A stretch of 64,000 bases of DNA, from assembly GCF_905475465.1 (NCBI RefSeq), contig NC_062257.1, positions 5,084,001-5,148,000 on the forward strand, given 5' to 3'. The notes under the pieces were generated by a model, which searched no databases, was not told the origin of the DNA, and saw nothing but the letters and a program-made list of their open reading frames with translations. Source of the DNA: Pieris napi (Eukaryota; Arthropoda; Insecta; Lepidoptera; Pieridae). Positions 10,101-23,600 of this stretch are shown here, piece after piece. The stretch's first letter is position 1. Every line of letters begins with the position of its first letter. The position numbers and the translations under genes were made by a program.

Positions 10101-13100
10101 CCAATGGACTTTCTTTCTATGTGCGCATTTCGCTCGAACGGTGAAAGAAAACATCGTGAAGTTGCTACTACTTAAAAAAACATGGTTAAGAATGTATGAA
10201 TCATGGTGAAACATTTTCTCTAACACATTTTCCTACAATTTTATTCTTATTACGATTAAACTCAATATACTGTTAAATTTTACGCTGTTAAAACGTTTAA
10301 AGGTTTTTTTGTGTATAAAACTGTAGCTTATAATACAATTCTCAAGATAACTTTAAATAAATATGTATTCCATGTATATGAATGTTCTAGAACTTGGTTT
10401 TTGTTGTTGATCACCTTATTATTGTGTGTGTAGATAGCGGAAGGTTATGATTGTGTATAATTCTTTTGTATGTAATCCCATATCTCCCCTGGGATGGGAC
10501 TGTGTCATTTCCGCGTGTTTCACTGATATTTTTTCTTTGTCTGTAAAGGTAAATAGGTGATTTGCTTACGATGTTTTCCTTTATCCTTTTAAATGGTCAC
10601 AAAAAGTAAAGTAGTAAGTATATAAATCAGTAGCGCTACAACCTCTTTAGGTCTGGGCCTCGGATTTCTACATCTGTTTCATGATCCCTTTTTCAATCTA
10701 ATAGCCAAGTAGGTGATCAGCCTTCTGTCTGACACATGTCGACTTTTTGGGTCTAAGACATGTCGGTTTCCTCACGATGTTTTCCTTCACCGTTCGAGCA
10801 AATGTTAAATGCGCATATAGAAAGAAAGTCCAATGGTGCACAGCCGGGGATCGAACTTGCGATCTCTCAGGGATGAAGAGATATCCGCACCGCTGAAGCC
10901 ACTAGGCGAATCCACCTTTAGGGTTGCATAATTGTTATGTATCCATTACAGGATCTACAAGTCGTGCAACCGGGGTTATTATAGGCGCATCGGGATCTAG
11001 CCGTGTTGTGTCAGCAGTGCCTGCCCCGTTTGTTCCCGAAGACCTTGTAACACAAGCTCAAGTGGTGCTACAAGGAAAGAGTAGAAGCCTCATAATTCGT
11101 GAATTACAGGTAAAAGTTACAAAAGTTCTGACGTAAATACAGCGTATTACCAACTTATTACATAATTTTCATAACTTATTACTCGAAACCTTTTATTAGA
11201 GTTTGTATTTATTTAAACGTTACATTACAAATAAAAACATGGAATATATTATTAAGTATGCAACGGGCGGCATTATCGCTAACAAGCGATCTCATCCAGG
11301 CAACCCTATTACGGAGCGTTCAAGTATTAGGTGACGCAATGTAACGCGCCGTAACGTTTTTTCTTTACCCAAAAGTAAAACTTTTCGTGACCACCCAGTG
11401 ACTCTTTATATCTATAAGTTACAATTATATGGTGTAAAGTACCGGATAGTCGAAAATAATACTAACAATAACGCGTAATTCAATCCCCGCCCCGTTTCTT
11501 AACGCGTGAAGGAAGCCTGTTCGCAAAGAGATCCATCGTGGGATTTGGGTTTAGATTCAAACTCAAAAATATCTTTATTCAAGTGGGTTACCAAGTACAC
11601 TTTTGAATCGTCAAGTTAAATTAATTGTAAATTTACATTTACTACCAGTTCGATTGTGTAATTTACATGTACTACCCGTATGATTGGAGATTGTATTAGT
11701 TCACATAACTTGCTACGCCGGTTCTCTTACTCTACCAAGGGTAACATTCAAAGCCGAGACTTTAGCGCTAAATATGACACCGGTATGTCAAAAACATTGG
11801 ATTTTGACATACAGAAGTCATCGTTCGTCTTAGAATCTTATTAAAGTCAAAGTAAAAAATCATTTATTTATTTATTTACGGCCCAAAGGCCAAACGGAAG
11901 AGAAGAACTGGCAATAAAATCTCCAATTTTTTTTAAATATTCTAACATTACAAAAAAAAATATTAGTGGCGATATAATCTTTTTAGGTCTGGGCTTCAGA
12001 TTTCTGATCATTTGTTAATCTAATACGCGCCGGTGACTTTTTGGGTATAAGGCAAGCCGAATTCCTCACGATGTTTCCCTTCACCGTTCGAGTTATCCTA
12101 ACGTTTTCAAATAACTTAAGAATTTCGCATTTGTGTTAAAAACGTCTTTCAACATTTTGTAGAGAACAAATCTGGACGTGAATCTGGCAGTGAACAACCT
12201 GCTGTCCCGTGACGACGAAGAAGGTGAAGAGCCGGAGAACGGCGAGGGCGGCGATGGCTACGTGCCCGAGGACCTGATCTCCCTCCTCGATGGCGGGTTC
12301 CACGCCAGTCAGCAGGACCAGTCGGTGATCATCGATGCTGATGCGATGTTCTCTGAGGACATCTTCGGGTACGCGGCTATCAGAAGGTATTTAGGCTATG
12401 CTCCTCGGCCACTCCTGTCCATGATAGCACGGGCTTACGCATAGAGAAGTAATGGTTAAAGCGCATATTGATACCATTTGTGACAGAGCGGTTAGATTAT
12501 AGTTGAATTAGCTACCGAATTGCCATGGTTACCGTAAATCATTTATTCATATAGGTAACACAATGTACACTTATGATAACATAAAAGAATAAAACTCTAT
12601 TTTGACCGGATTGAAGTAATATGTATTATTATAAATTTACAACTATTTAACATAATTTTAAATTTATCCGACGTTTCGCGTGCTTTGCAGCGTGCGTGGT
12701 CACGGTGACTGAAGACAAAAGATGTTGAATGTTGAATGTCCTCCATCTTTTAGTCGATACCAACTCCGGGGAAATAAATACAGATGATGCAACTTTTTCT
12801 ACAGCTGTGATACTTTTTGACATTCAACATCTTTTGTCTTCAGTCACCGTGACCACGCACGCTGTAAAGCACGCGAAACGTCGGATAAATTTAAAATTAT
12901 GTAAAATAGTTGTAAATTTATAATAATACATAACTTCAATCCGGTCAAAATAGTGTTTTATTTAAATGAGTAAAAGTTATGTCCATCAAAGACAATACAA
13001 CATAAAAGAAATACATAATGAATGCTTTTTATTTTACATTTACTGCCAGTTCTCAAATCAAGAGCGTAGAATGGAAGAGAAGAACTGGCAATAAACTCTC

Positions 13101-14679
13101 AGCCACTCTTTTTAATAGCCAAGTTTTTTGTTTTACACTGTGTTTTTAAGGAGATGCAACCATTACACCATGTTCTACATGACATCTTAAGTAATTAACT
13201 ATATTAATATAAAAAACTAAGATTTATCCTTTATATATATATACACAAAAACATGGCGTTACATAAAAGTTATTATATTTCTTTCTTAACATATATTAAC
13301 ACATTGGGAAATATATGCGTTTTAGTCAAGTATTAGTAGTTTGTTTATGTCGTCTTGTTGTCACAAAATGTACAAATGGCATGTATGCACAATTTTTTTT
13401 ACCTTAAAATATCCTTTACACCAGTTTATATTTATAATTTGAATTGGTATTGAATTTGCTTACTTTAATTGAGACCAAACCATCATCTGCCGCTTCGGAT
13501 GATAGTTATTATTTTGCTAGACTTTTTTTTAATGATTTTCTTACAAAAGTATTATGCTCTGAATCGAGACTATTTCCCACATATATATGAAAGATACTAT
13601 GAGTCCAAGATTTACTATCCTTACATAGTAACATTTAGGAGAACTAAGTATTTCTCCCATATGCCAAAAAGGTTTGGTATTTTGATGGGGATATTAATCT
13701 TACCCTTACATATGTATTATGTACATATATATTTCCCAAATTTGTATAGCTGCGTTAGATTTTTTTATGCAACAAATAAGTTCACCTTTGTATATATAAA
13801 TATATTTTTCAAAGAAATGTTGATTAAAGATGAAGATTAAATGTTGATGAAGAAATCGTTGATCTGAAGGGCAAAAAACAATCAATTATTTGTTTAGTTT
13901 GACTGTAATGTTAATTGACAGTATGAAAAATAAAACGTTATTGAAACTAAGTTGTATAAAACATTGCTTTATATATTTGGTTTTCAATTGAAACTAAAAT
14001 TAATATATTACGACTAAGTACGCGAATTTATTTATTTACATAACTCGATTTTCGTGATTCAAAACTATAATTGCTGAAAAGCTACGAAAATTTCGAATTA
14101 AAGAAGTTTAATTAGCGTGTACATGAGAAAATTTAAAATTCATATTTATTTTTGCATGATATTATTTTAACCAGTTATGACCCAGTTCCTAGGTAACACT
14201 GAATTTTTTTAGAAAATGAATAGGTTCATTTTCACGTGTAAGAGTTTTAAATTTGCCGCCAATTCACAAAAACAAATGACAAATGAATGCAATATACATT
14301 AGGTTACCAAAGAGTTCTAATATTGAAATTCAAAAAAGTTTTCATTAGCAATGTTTCTAACTGGCCAGTTCTAAACATTTTCAGTGTTACCCACGTATTA
14401 TTATCACATTGGTATAGAAATTTGCTGGTTTTTTTTAACACTTAGCATGGTATTTGTGATGCAATGGCATGGTATTTTGAGCGGCCTAATAAATACTAAA
14501 TAGTTATATTAACAGCCGCAGTGGGGGCGGCAGCGCTGGAAGGGCTGGTGCTTCCCGGGAAGGAAGTTCGGCCCAGGATAGAACCTCGGAGTTCAGCCGC
14601 TGGAGGGAGAGGCAGTACTTTGGACCTCGGCGTTGGCTTGAGACCGCGTTACGGGATAATTCCTGGGATAAGGAAGGAG
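7170..14679 (+). CDS. hyd: hyd/UBR5 exons 1-5: N-terminus, Gly-rich linker and UBA domain (aa 1-319)
   Basis: Exons: 7170-7231, 9354-9703, 10952-11109, 12163-12386, 14516-14679. Exon 2 begins LREVTERWNRFG and carries the first propeller-like strands (AHIACLLEDGTICRAAFSI), then a low-complexity Gly/Ser run (about residues 98-112) unlike the human linker. Exons 3 and 4 share the UBA domain: PEDLVTQAQVVLQGKSRS, then RTNLDVNLAVNNLLSRDDEE. The UBA binds ubiquitin in human UBR5. Exon 4 ends with the conserved SVIIDADAMFSEDIFGY. Exon 5 carries the Arg/Trp-rich RWRERQYFGPRRWLET stretch. All donors are GT and all acceptors AG. Confidence 0.92.
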
Positions 14680-17600
14680 GTATGTTTATAAGTTTATTAA
14701 TTCTACCTTTAGCTAAGGAACCTTTCAAGTATTACGTCACGCAATTTTTGGAGATTATTTGCCCCCCTCCCCCCATGTAACGCGCCGTAACGTTTTTCTG
14801 TACCCAAGTATAGTAAAACGTTTCGTGACCACCTAGTGACTCTATATACCTAAAAGTTACCATTATGTGGTGTAAAGTAATGGAAAATCGAAAATAATAT
14901 TAATAATAACGCGTAATTCAATCCCCGCCCCGCATCGTAACGTTTTACAAAAGGACCCCCCCGCCAAAATCCGTTACGTAATACTTGAACGCTCCCTAAG
15001 CATTTTTCCTGTATTTCATTGTTAATATAAATTAAAAGTATTTTTAATATCCATAAGAGATAGATATATACCATGCGGAGTTTTCTGTAGACCTTTTTAA
15101 TGTGTACAATACTTAGTACATTATTTTGATAAATCTCGTAGGGTTCAGCCTGCGTTTGCAATGTAAGCGGGAAAAATTTAATTATTTACATCACATTAGA
15201 AACCTCAAAAATAACAGTATTTCTCCACTATTTAATGGATGTTATTATACATATAAACCTTCCTCTTCAATCACTCTATCTATTAAAAACCGCATCAAAT
15301 CCGTTGCGTAGTTTTAAAGATTTAAGCATACATTTGGATATAGGGACAGAGAAAGCGACTTTGTTTTATAGTATGTAGTGATAACTCGTATGAGTACGCC
15401 ATGTGGAGTACTAAATGACAAAATGTGTAACCATATATCATGCGCGTTTATTTCCAAAAAAATTAATTAAACATTAATTATAACATGTTGGTTTATAGTT
15501 GAAAGTAAGAAGAAAGATTCAGCAATGGCAGCGTCACCTCTTTGGGTATCCGAAGATTTGGAGTACTGGGACACTAACATTCGTTTCACCCATATTGCGG
15601 CCACCTATAGTGAATTGATTGCTGTCTCCACATATGGACAGATACACCAATGGCGCTGGGCGGATCCACATCCATACCAGAGGACTGATGTAAGTTATAA
15701 ATATACATAGCTGCAATATAGGTACAGTCCATCGTATTCAGCGTTCAAGTATTACGTAACGAATTTAGGGGGGGGGGGGGTCTATTTGTAAAACGTTACG
15801 ATGCGGGGCGGGGATTGAATTACGCGTTATTGTTAATATTTTCGACTTTCCAGTACTTCACACCACATAATGGTAACTTTTAGGTATAAAGAGTAAGTAA
15901 GTGGTCACGAAACGTTTTACTACATATTGGGTTTTACTATTTTTACGTTACGGCGCGTTACATGGGGGGGGGGGGGGGATCAATAATCTCCAAAAATTGC
16001 GTGACGTAATACTTGAACGCTTAACACGGTAGATTGGTTCCGCGTTATAGAAACGCATTGTAGGACTATTATCGCATAACGTGCGTGTATACCCTCATAT
16101 TACGCGTTATTAGGAAAAACTATTTAAGAACGAAATATGTGGGTACAAATCATTATAAATGTCACAGTACAAAATTATATGGGGTAATACCCGTGTTATA
16201 CGAGGGACTGATATCGCGTAATATGAAAATGCGTTATAAAAGTACTGTATTACCAAACCTTTGTTAATTGTTATATATAGCTGCCCGCTGAAGTATTTAC
16301 AAACCAATTCTTAAAAGGCCGGCAACGTACTCGCGAGCTCTCTAGCATTTAGTGTATCGGTGGCGGTATATCGTAAAATATCGTTGTTTTCTAGTATTCA
16401 AAAAAAAATTATAATAGTTAAAAAAAACTATTAAACACGCTTTTAAAGCACATGAAACTAAAAAGTGAAAAATAATTCAAAATTTAGGCTGAAAATGGTA
16501 ATGAACAAAAAATACTGGTATTATTGTGAAAAAAGCGTGGGTTGCTCGATATACCAAAAATATGGCACAGAGCGCGATCTTTGACAGGTGCGCAAAGTTT
16601 GAATTAAATCTGTCCATTAAAAGTGGGTCAAAATCGAGTCCGAAGGAGTCGGTTACATACATACATACAGGTGAAGCTAATATAAAGCGTGTAAAAATTC
16701 ACAACTATGAATTTCAGTACATTTCTCATTAATTCCTGTTAAAAATCATAATTCTATTTCAATGGATTGGAAAATCTCTTAAATAAGGTTTAAATACAAA
16801 AGAAAAATAAGTACTAACAAAATAACTACTAATAAAATTGTTAGTCTATGACATGTAAATTTGGCGCCTTCAGCAATTATAGAATACATTACTTATTGTC
16901 TATGTTATATCTGGTATCTATGATTTGCTCTGTGTAATGTGTATAAGCTTACTTCCTTTTTCGCCATTGTCTGGTTAACATTAAAATATAATTAACACAG
17001 TGATTAATAAAATACTCGTTTCATTTAACAAAAAAAAAAAAAAGGGTGTGTGTACTTATGTACGCGCTTAAGAAGTTATACTTCTTTGGCATTATTAAAA
17101 ATAGTTTGTGATTCCATGCAAATAATTAATTACAATTAAATAATCAAAGACTGAAAAAGGAGTCATTATAGTCAATTAAGTTCAGTTTACATTTGAAAAA
17201 TTAAATAAATAATTATTTATTATTATTCTCTTACATTAAGTGTAACATAAATTCTATTTAGTTAAAAGTATATATTATTATATATTTAGAACATCTCTAC
17301 CAAACACTAAGATGTATGTTGTAGCTTTGGCAGTATTGCACAATATAAAATTAATAAATTTCTTTGAAAAAATAATTAAGACACCTTTATTTGTTTAAAA
17401 GGTAAATGACATATGTCATTATGGTCATTCAAAATTCTTGGCATACGAACTTCACGCATATTCTATTTCTTTTTACTTGTAGATTGTCTTATTCTTATCT
17501 CGCTCGCGCACGCTATAATCACACTCCCAATTTTGTGTCACAGGTGCGCGCGCATCGTAAAATTTCACTCTCATAAATTTTTCATAACGCGCCTAATGAA

Positions 17601-20600
17601 GTATAACTTCAATAATAATTTGTTTGCAGGCACTGGGCAATGGGTCGTACCACCCTCGCAGCAACTGGCTTGGTTTAGCTCCAGGCGAAAGAGTCATCAA
17701 CATAAATGCGGCCGGTATTAGGATCTCGATTCTGACGGATGCTGCACGTATTGCTACGTTTTTGGACGAGTCTATTGGTATGTATGAATTAAATGGATAC
17801 AAAATTTCGTCTGTATCACCTTGATGGCTGGAAGTCTTCTTTTGCGAACTGTGGAATCTACTACCGGTGGGAATCTTCCAACGGAGATACGACCTCCAGT
17901 TCTTTAAAGAAAGAGTATACTCCTTCTCTTCTCCGGTAATGCATGGGTGTCCATGGGCTCGTTTATATCATAAATAAATAAATATTTTTTATTATTCTCT
18001 TACATTAAGTGTAAAATAAATTCTATTATTATTCGAATGTTGTTTTTAAATTATGTCCAATGCCGTAGCATCTTCCGTGGGCAACTTCATTCTGTTAATT
18101 TTGTGTCACGGTGCGCGCGCATCGTAAAATTTCACTCTCATAAATTTTTCATAACGCGCCTAAAGTCTTCAAAAATATAGAAATAACAACACTATGTGAA
18201 TTTCAAATTAAAAAAAACCAATTGATTGATATGACGTGTGCTTTAATAAATATATAAACAAGACTCATACCAACTAAATTTCATATATTTTATTAATTAT
18301 AGACAAGTAGGTGATCAGCCAATTGTTATGATAGATAATGATTGTTCTATGACATAGTTTGCTCATAATTTTTACCTCTATGAACGAAATGCTTAGAAAT
18401 GGTATATCAAAAGTTGAATCTTCAAATCTTCCAACTCACCAAAGAACAAATCTGCCTCATATTTTTAGACGATTATATGTTGCAAGAATGTTTTTTTCTA
18501 TGTGTATATACAATGGTCATATATGTAATGATTATATAATATACTATTGAGATACAATGCTCTTTGTGGTCTTGTTGTGATACGAATTAAAAATTAATAC
18601 TGAAATATATTTGTCCAAGCTGTGTACTTGTTGTATGTATCTTGTAATTAGCTAGAATTTTTTGTTAAGAATCGAACCTAGAAACCTGAGTTGTATACCA
18701 TGTAAGGAAGTAAGGTATCTATATGGTAATAATTAAAAATTCCTCTTTAGCTCACGCTCCCGGAGCTACACGCTTAGAACACCCACTACAGGCGTTCACC
18801 GAGTTTGGCTCAGACAAGCCGATTTCGCTTCACGTCTGCTCCTTATATACAGTGGCGAAACTGGATTCAGGAGCCCTCTATTGGTGGTATGTTAATTAAA
18901 TACATAAAGAAAGATATGTACAGTGTACAGTTCTGTTACTTTTCCGGACAAAGGCCTCTCCAACTTTTTCCATCCTAATTTATCGTTTCCTATCAGCATC
19001 CAATTTTTGCCAGCTACCCTTTGATCTCATCGGCCCATTGCTTTTTAGCTGTTTCTCTGTGCTTTTATTCCAGGTCATACAGTTTATTGGTCGGTTATCG
19101 AAAGCTGGCGGGTTCACAGTACTCACACTAATGCAATTTCACTATACAGTATGTTTCAAAATATGATTTTTCTGCCATGCTATACATTTTAGTAAGGTTG
19201 GGTCTGTTGTAAATTCATTTTTCGACATAAGCTCCATCTAGCTCAACACACTTCACTTTTACTTCACCAACTATTCTTTCAATACTCCTCTTAGAAACCC
19301 CAGTCGCATTGATGTCAAATTAAATATTAATTTTTTTCATTAAACTGTTTTTATTAAGATGCTTAAAATAATTAAAAACATTGTGCACTATTTCACGAAA
19401 TTGCCCTGGTAATGTTTGAAAAAAGATCAACATGTATAAAATAATAATAATATTAAACAGTAAAGATCAACATAAACAGTAGCAAAAGAAAAACAATAAC
19501 TGTCTCTTTTATACTCATAAGCTTGACCGAGCGCGAGAGAGACGGAGTCTTTTCATGATGTATTTGTGATTGTATTTCAGTTTGACATCACGTCTCGTGC
19601 TTATTCACAGACACTACACAAGCACAAAGTGTAAATGTGTTGAAGCCGCCAGCTTTAGATAACATACCTATACCTTTTTTGATCAAAGTTGTTCGGTTTA
19701 ATACCAGCAGCTGTTTCATCATCGGACGTCGAGGCAGAATACGAAATTCCACCCGTATCACCTCGACGTCCGTCGTTCCACGACGCGTTTTTTAAGGCAG
19801 TTTTTGCCCCGCACCACCACTGTGGAACCAGCTGTCCACAATTTGAAACAGGGTCCTTCAAGAATCGAGCGTATTAATTGTTAAAAGGCCTCTGGCATTG
19901 AGTGTCCATGGGCGGTGGTATCACTTAACATCAGGTGAGCCTCCTGCCCGTTTGCCTCCTGTACTATATTTAAAAAAAAACCCATCTGTAAAACCATTTA
20001 AGATAGTACATGTTTCTCAGCGCCTATTGCTTCTGCTTTTCCGCGGATATTTTCTTTGTTTGTCACTTAGTTTGATGGAGCAATAGCTGAGCGTATCTGC
20101 TTTTCCCAGGGGGAACTTTAGTGTACATAATTTTTCTTTCTTTTTGCGTATTTAAAAAAAAATCAGCTGAGATTTAACTTATGTTATTACTGACCAAAAA
20201 TTTCCAGTAAGAAATTATCGTAATGATTTAATATTTTAGGGGCGTATTACCTTTGGGTCAACGGGCTCGCCTATGGGAGAAGCACCGCGCACGTTCCCGT
20301 AAACAGCAGCGAGGACATTCCTCATCAGCGCCGCAAGACTTGCAGGCCGGCCAAAGTGTTACTATGAAGAATGCTCCCATGTATCAGCCGGGGGCTATTG
20401 GTGAGTTTTATATCGTACATTCAATTAGCAAAACAGTGTACACTCTTTATAACGAATTTCAACGGAGCCGAGCACTTTTTAGAGAGTTTTCGTTATAGGG
20501 AGAGAAGAGAAAAATACCTAATTTAACCAATTATAATAATTTCTAAATTTTCTAATTAACTTTGCCTGACGTGTTTTGCTATGACAGGCAATGTAATCTA

Positions 20601-23600
20601 AGAATAATGGCACTCGTGCTAATGCAATTAACAATAACAAAGGCGAGACGGCTGTTTTTTAGAAATTGCGGCACCTCAAAAGGTTACTTTTGTAAGCTGA
20701 TTATAAAAACAATTTCATTTAAGTATGTTGTTGATGTCTATATATGAAACAATTTCTTCATAAAAGATAATGTTGCGTTATACAGTGTGGATTAATGTAT
20801 GGGTTTTGTGTTAAACCCAAAAAATATAATTATTTTTACGTTATAGAGAGTTCTTCGTTAAAAAAAATTTATACCAATATCGACAATAAAAAAAAATTTC
20901 TGGGGACGCTAAATTATCTAAGTATAGGAACGTCTCGACGTTTTTCCCAACGTGGGACCTAATATAAAATCTCTGTGCGTCAAGCGCAAGGATCTCAATT
21001 AATATAGAAGAATCATTATTCAAATTAGAATTTCTGGTTTTCATTATGCTTTGTAAATTTACTTATTGTTTCGTTAACAATTTCCTAGTGATTTCTTATC
21101 ATCTAAATTTCTTAAGTAAACAATTCATTTTTTAATATACATATACCTATACATATGTTGTATGTATGGGGCCGTTCAAGTATTACGTAAGCAGAATTAC
21201 TGAAATTTCCCCCCTCTCTCAGCAAAAGAAAGTAAAGCTCTCAAAAATAATAGTACATAATCGTATTAATTTTTTGTAGGAATCCTCGAAAATGCAATTC
21301 GTTTTCAAACATAGACAATGTGTGGGTAATATGTGTAAAAAAGTAAATAAGAAAATCAAAATCCCGGCTGAATTCTATTGTATTAGGTTCTTAGTAACGT
21401 CATCGGCTGTTACGACTATCGGTTTTTACGACCAAATATGAGTAGTACCTTCGCTGTCGTTATAACAGATTTTAGACAGCCCCAAAGAGCCCATACCAAA
21501 ACTATAAACATTCCGCATTTGGTTACTCTATCATATTCAATAGTGTGCGACTCTCATCCCTGAGGTCGTAGGTTCGATCCCCGGCTGTGCACCAATGGAC
21601 TTTCTATGTGCGCATTTAACATTTGCTCGAACGGTGAAGAAAAACATCGTAAGGAAACCGACATGTCTTAGACCAAAAAAGTCGACGACGTGTGTCAGGC
21701 ACTGGAGGCTGATCACCTACTTGCCTATTAGATTTAAAAATGATCATGAATCAGATTCAGAAATCTGAGGCCCAGACCTAAAGAGGTTGTAACGCCATTT
21801 TTTTTATGTTTGAGCGTTGATGATTACAATGTGTGTATGTATTCTAGGATTCAACATGTCAACTGGAGTTCCAAAAGTTGGTATTCTCCAAAATGCGGCC
21901 TGGAATCTGTCAGACACGTGTCGGTTCAAACTTCTGCCGGCGCCTCAACCCGATCGATCCATTTCTGAAAAGGATAAGAGGGATATGCAGGTTAGTGATT
22001 GTTCATTAGTTATTTTTTTTTTTTAGGAAACATTTTTTTAGTTCAATAAAAATAACTATCTACATACTATATTAAAAAATAGGGGTTGATCGTAAGGGTT
22101 GTATGTATTTTTGTGTGCTGTATCATAAAAAAATAATAAATAAAAAATTTAGGGTTGGACTACCCCTAACATTTAGGGGGATGAAAAATAGATGTTGGCC
22201 GATTCTCATAGATTCCGGATAAGCACAAAAAATTTCATCAAAATCGGTCAAGCCGTTTCGGAGGAGTATGGCAACGAAAACTGTGACACGAGAATTTTAT
22301 ATATTAGATATGTATAACATTAAGGCTAGGGGCACTTTTATATTGTATTAATCATTGTATTGATCGTAGAGGGGTGAAAATTAGGGGTTGTATGTATTTT
22401 TATTAAAAAATACATACAACCCCTAATTTTCACCCCTCTACGATCAACCCCTATTTTTTATTATACATGGCAAAATGACGTTTGCCGGATCAGCTAGTAT
22501 ATATATATTAAGTAAAGTATAAAAAAGGGACTCCTTTTAATAATATATTTTAGTTTATGTTAAGGTTAGTTATTTATTTTTCAATGTATATTATTTTAAT
22601 TATTATACATAATTATTAAATAAAAATTTCGCATTTCAGAATCAGTCTCCATTGACGGTGTCGTCTGTGAAGGCGTCATCGTCGAGCAGCTCAAACAAAG
22701 ACCCAGCGAAGGACAGCAACAAAGATATGGCAGATCGCCTGGACATGCCTCCACCGCCCAGTCCTGCTTCATCGACCTGCAGTGATACTAGTACATCCCA
22801 TAGTGAGTTATTTTTATTTGAAACTAGCTGGCCTGGCGAACATCGTACCGCCTAACAGTCGATTCTTTATTTTTTTTTAATACTTATTCTGCTATTCGGG
22901 ACACCGGTCTAGCTAGTAAGATAAAAAAAAGAAAGTTGATAAGACAACAAATACATTATGTCAAAAAATAAAAATTTACCTTCCCGGAACCCCTCCACTA
23001 ACACTTAAACTTTATGATATGGTCTTAAAATGGGAATATAGAAAAGTGTTGTTTTTGGAATTATTCACTCGATTTTTTTTTAAATTTTTCTCTCCATAAG
23101 AACCATCCTAGTACTTCAAGGAATGTTATAAAACAAAGAATTGGCCAAATTGGTCCAGGCGTTGTTGAGTTATGCGCTTACCAACACATTTTGCGATTCA
23201 TTTTTATATTATAGATTTATTATTTTTCAGGATTTCTTATAATCTATTTTCTAAATCGATAAATCACAAATTAAAAGAAGTTATTTATTCATTATTAGCG
23301 AATGCACGCTTTTATATTGCAATTAAAAAAGTACATAAATCAGCAAGGTCACTATAACTCAACTAATTGTGTACTCTGCACACGTTTGTTTTATTTGAGA
23401 GCAGTGTTTGCCTAGTGGGCTTGCAGGGTGCGACCTGTGGTCGTAGGTTCGATCCCGGCTGTGCACCAATGGACATTCTTTCTATGTGCGCATTTAACAT
23501 TCGCTCGAACGGTGAAGGAAAACATCGTGAGGAAACCGACATGTCTTAGACCCAAAAAGTCGACGGCGTGTGTCAGGCACTGGAGGCTGATCACCTACTT

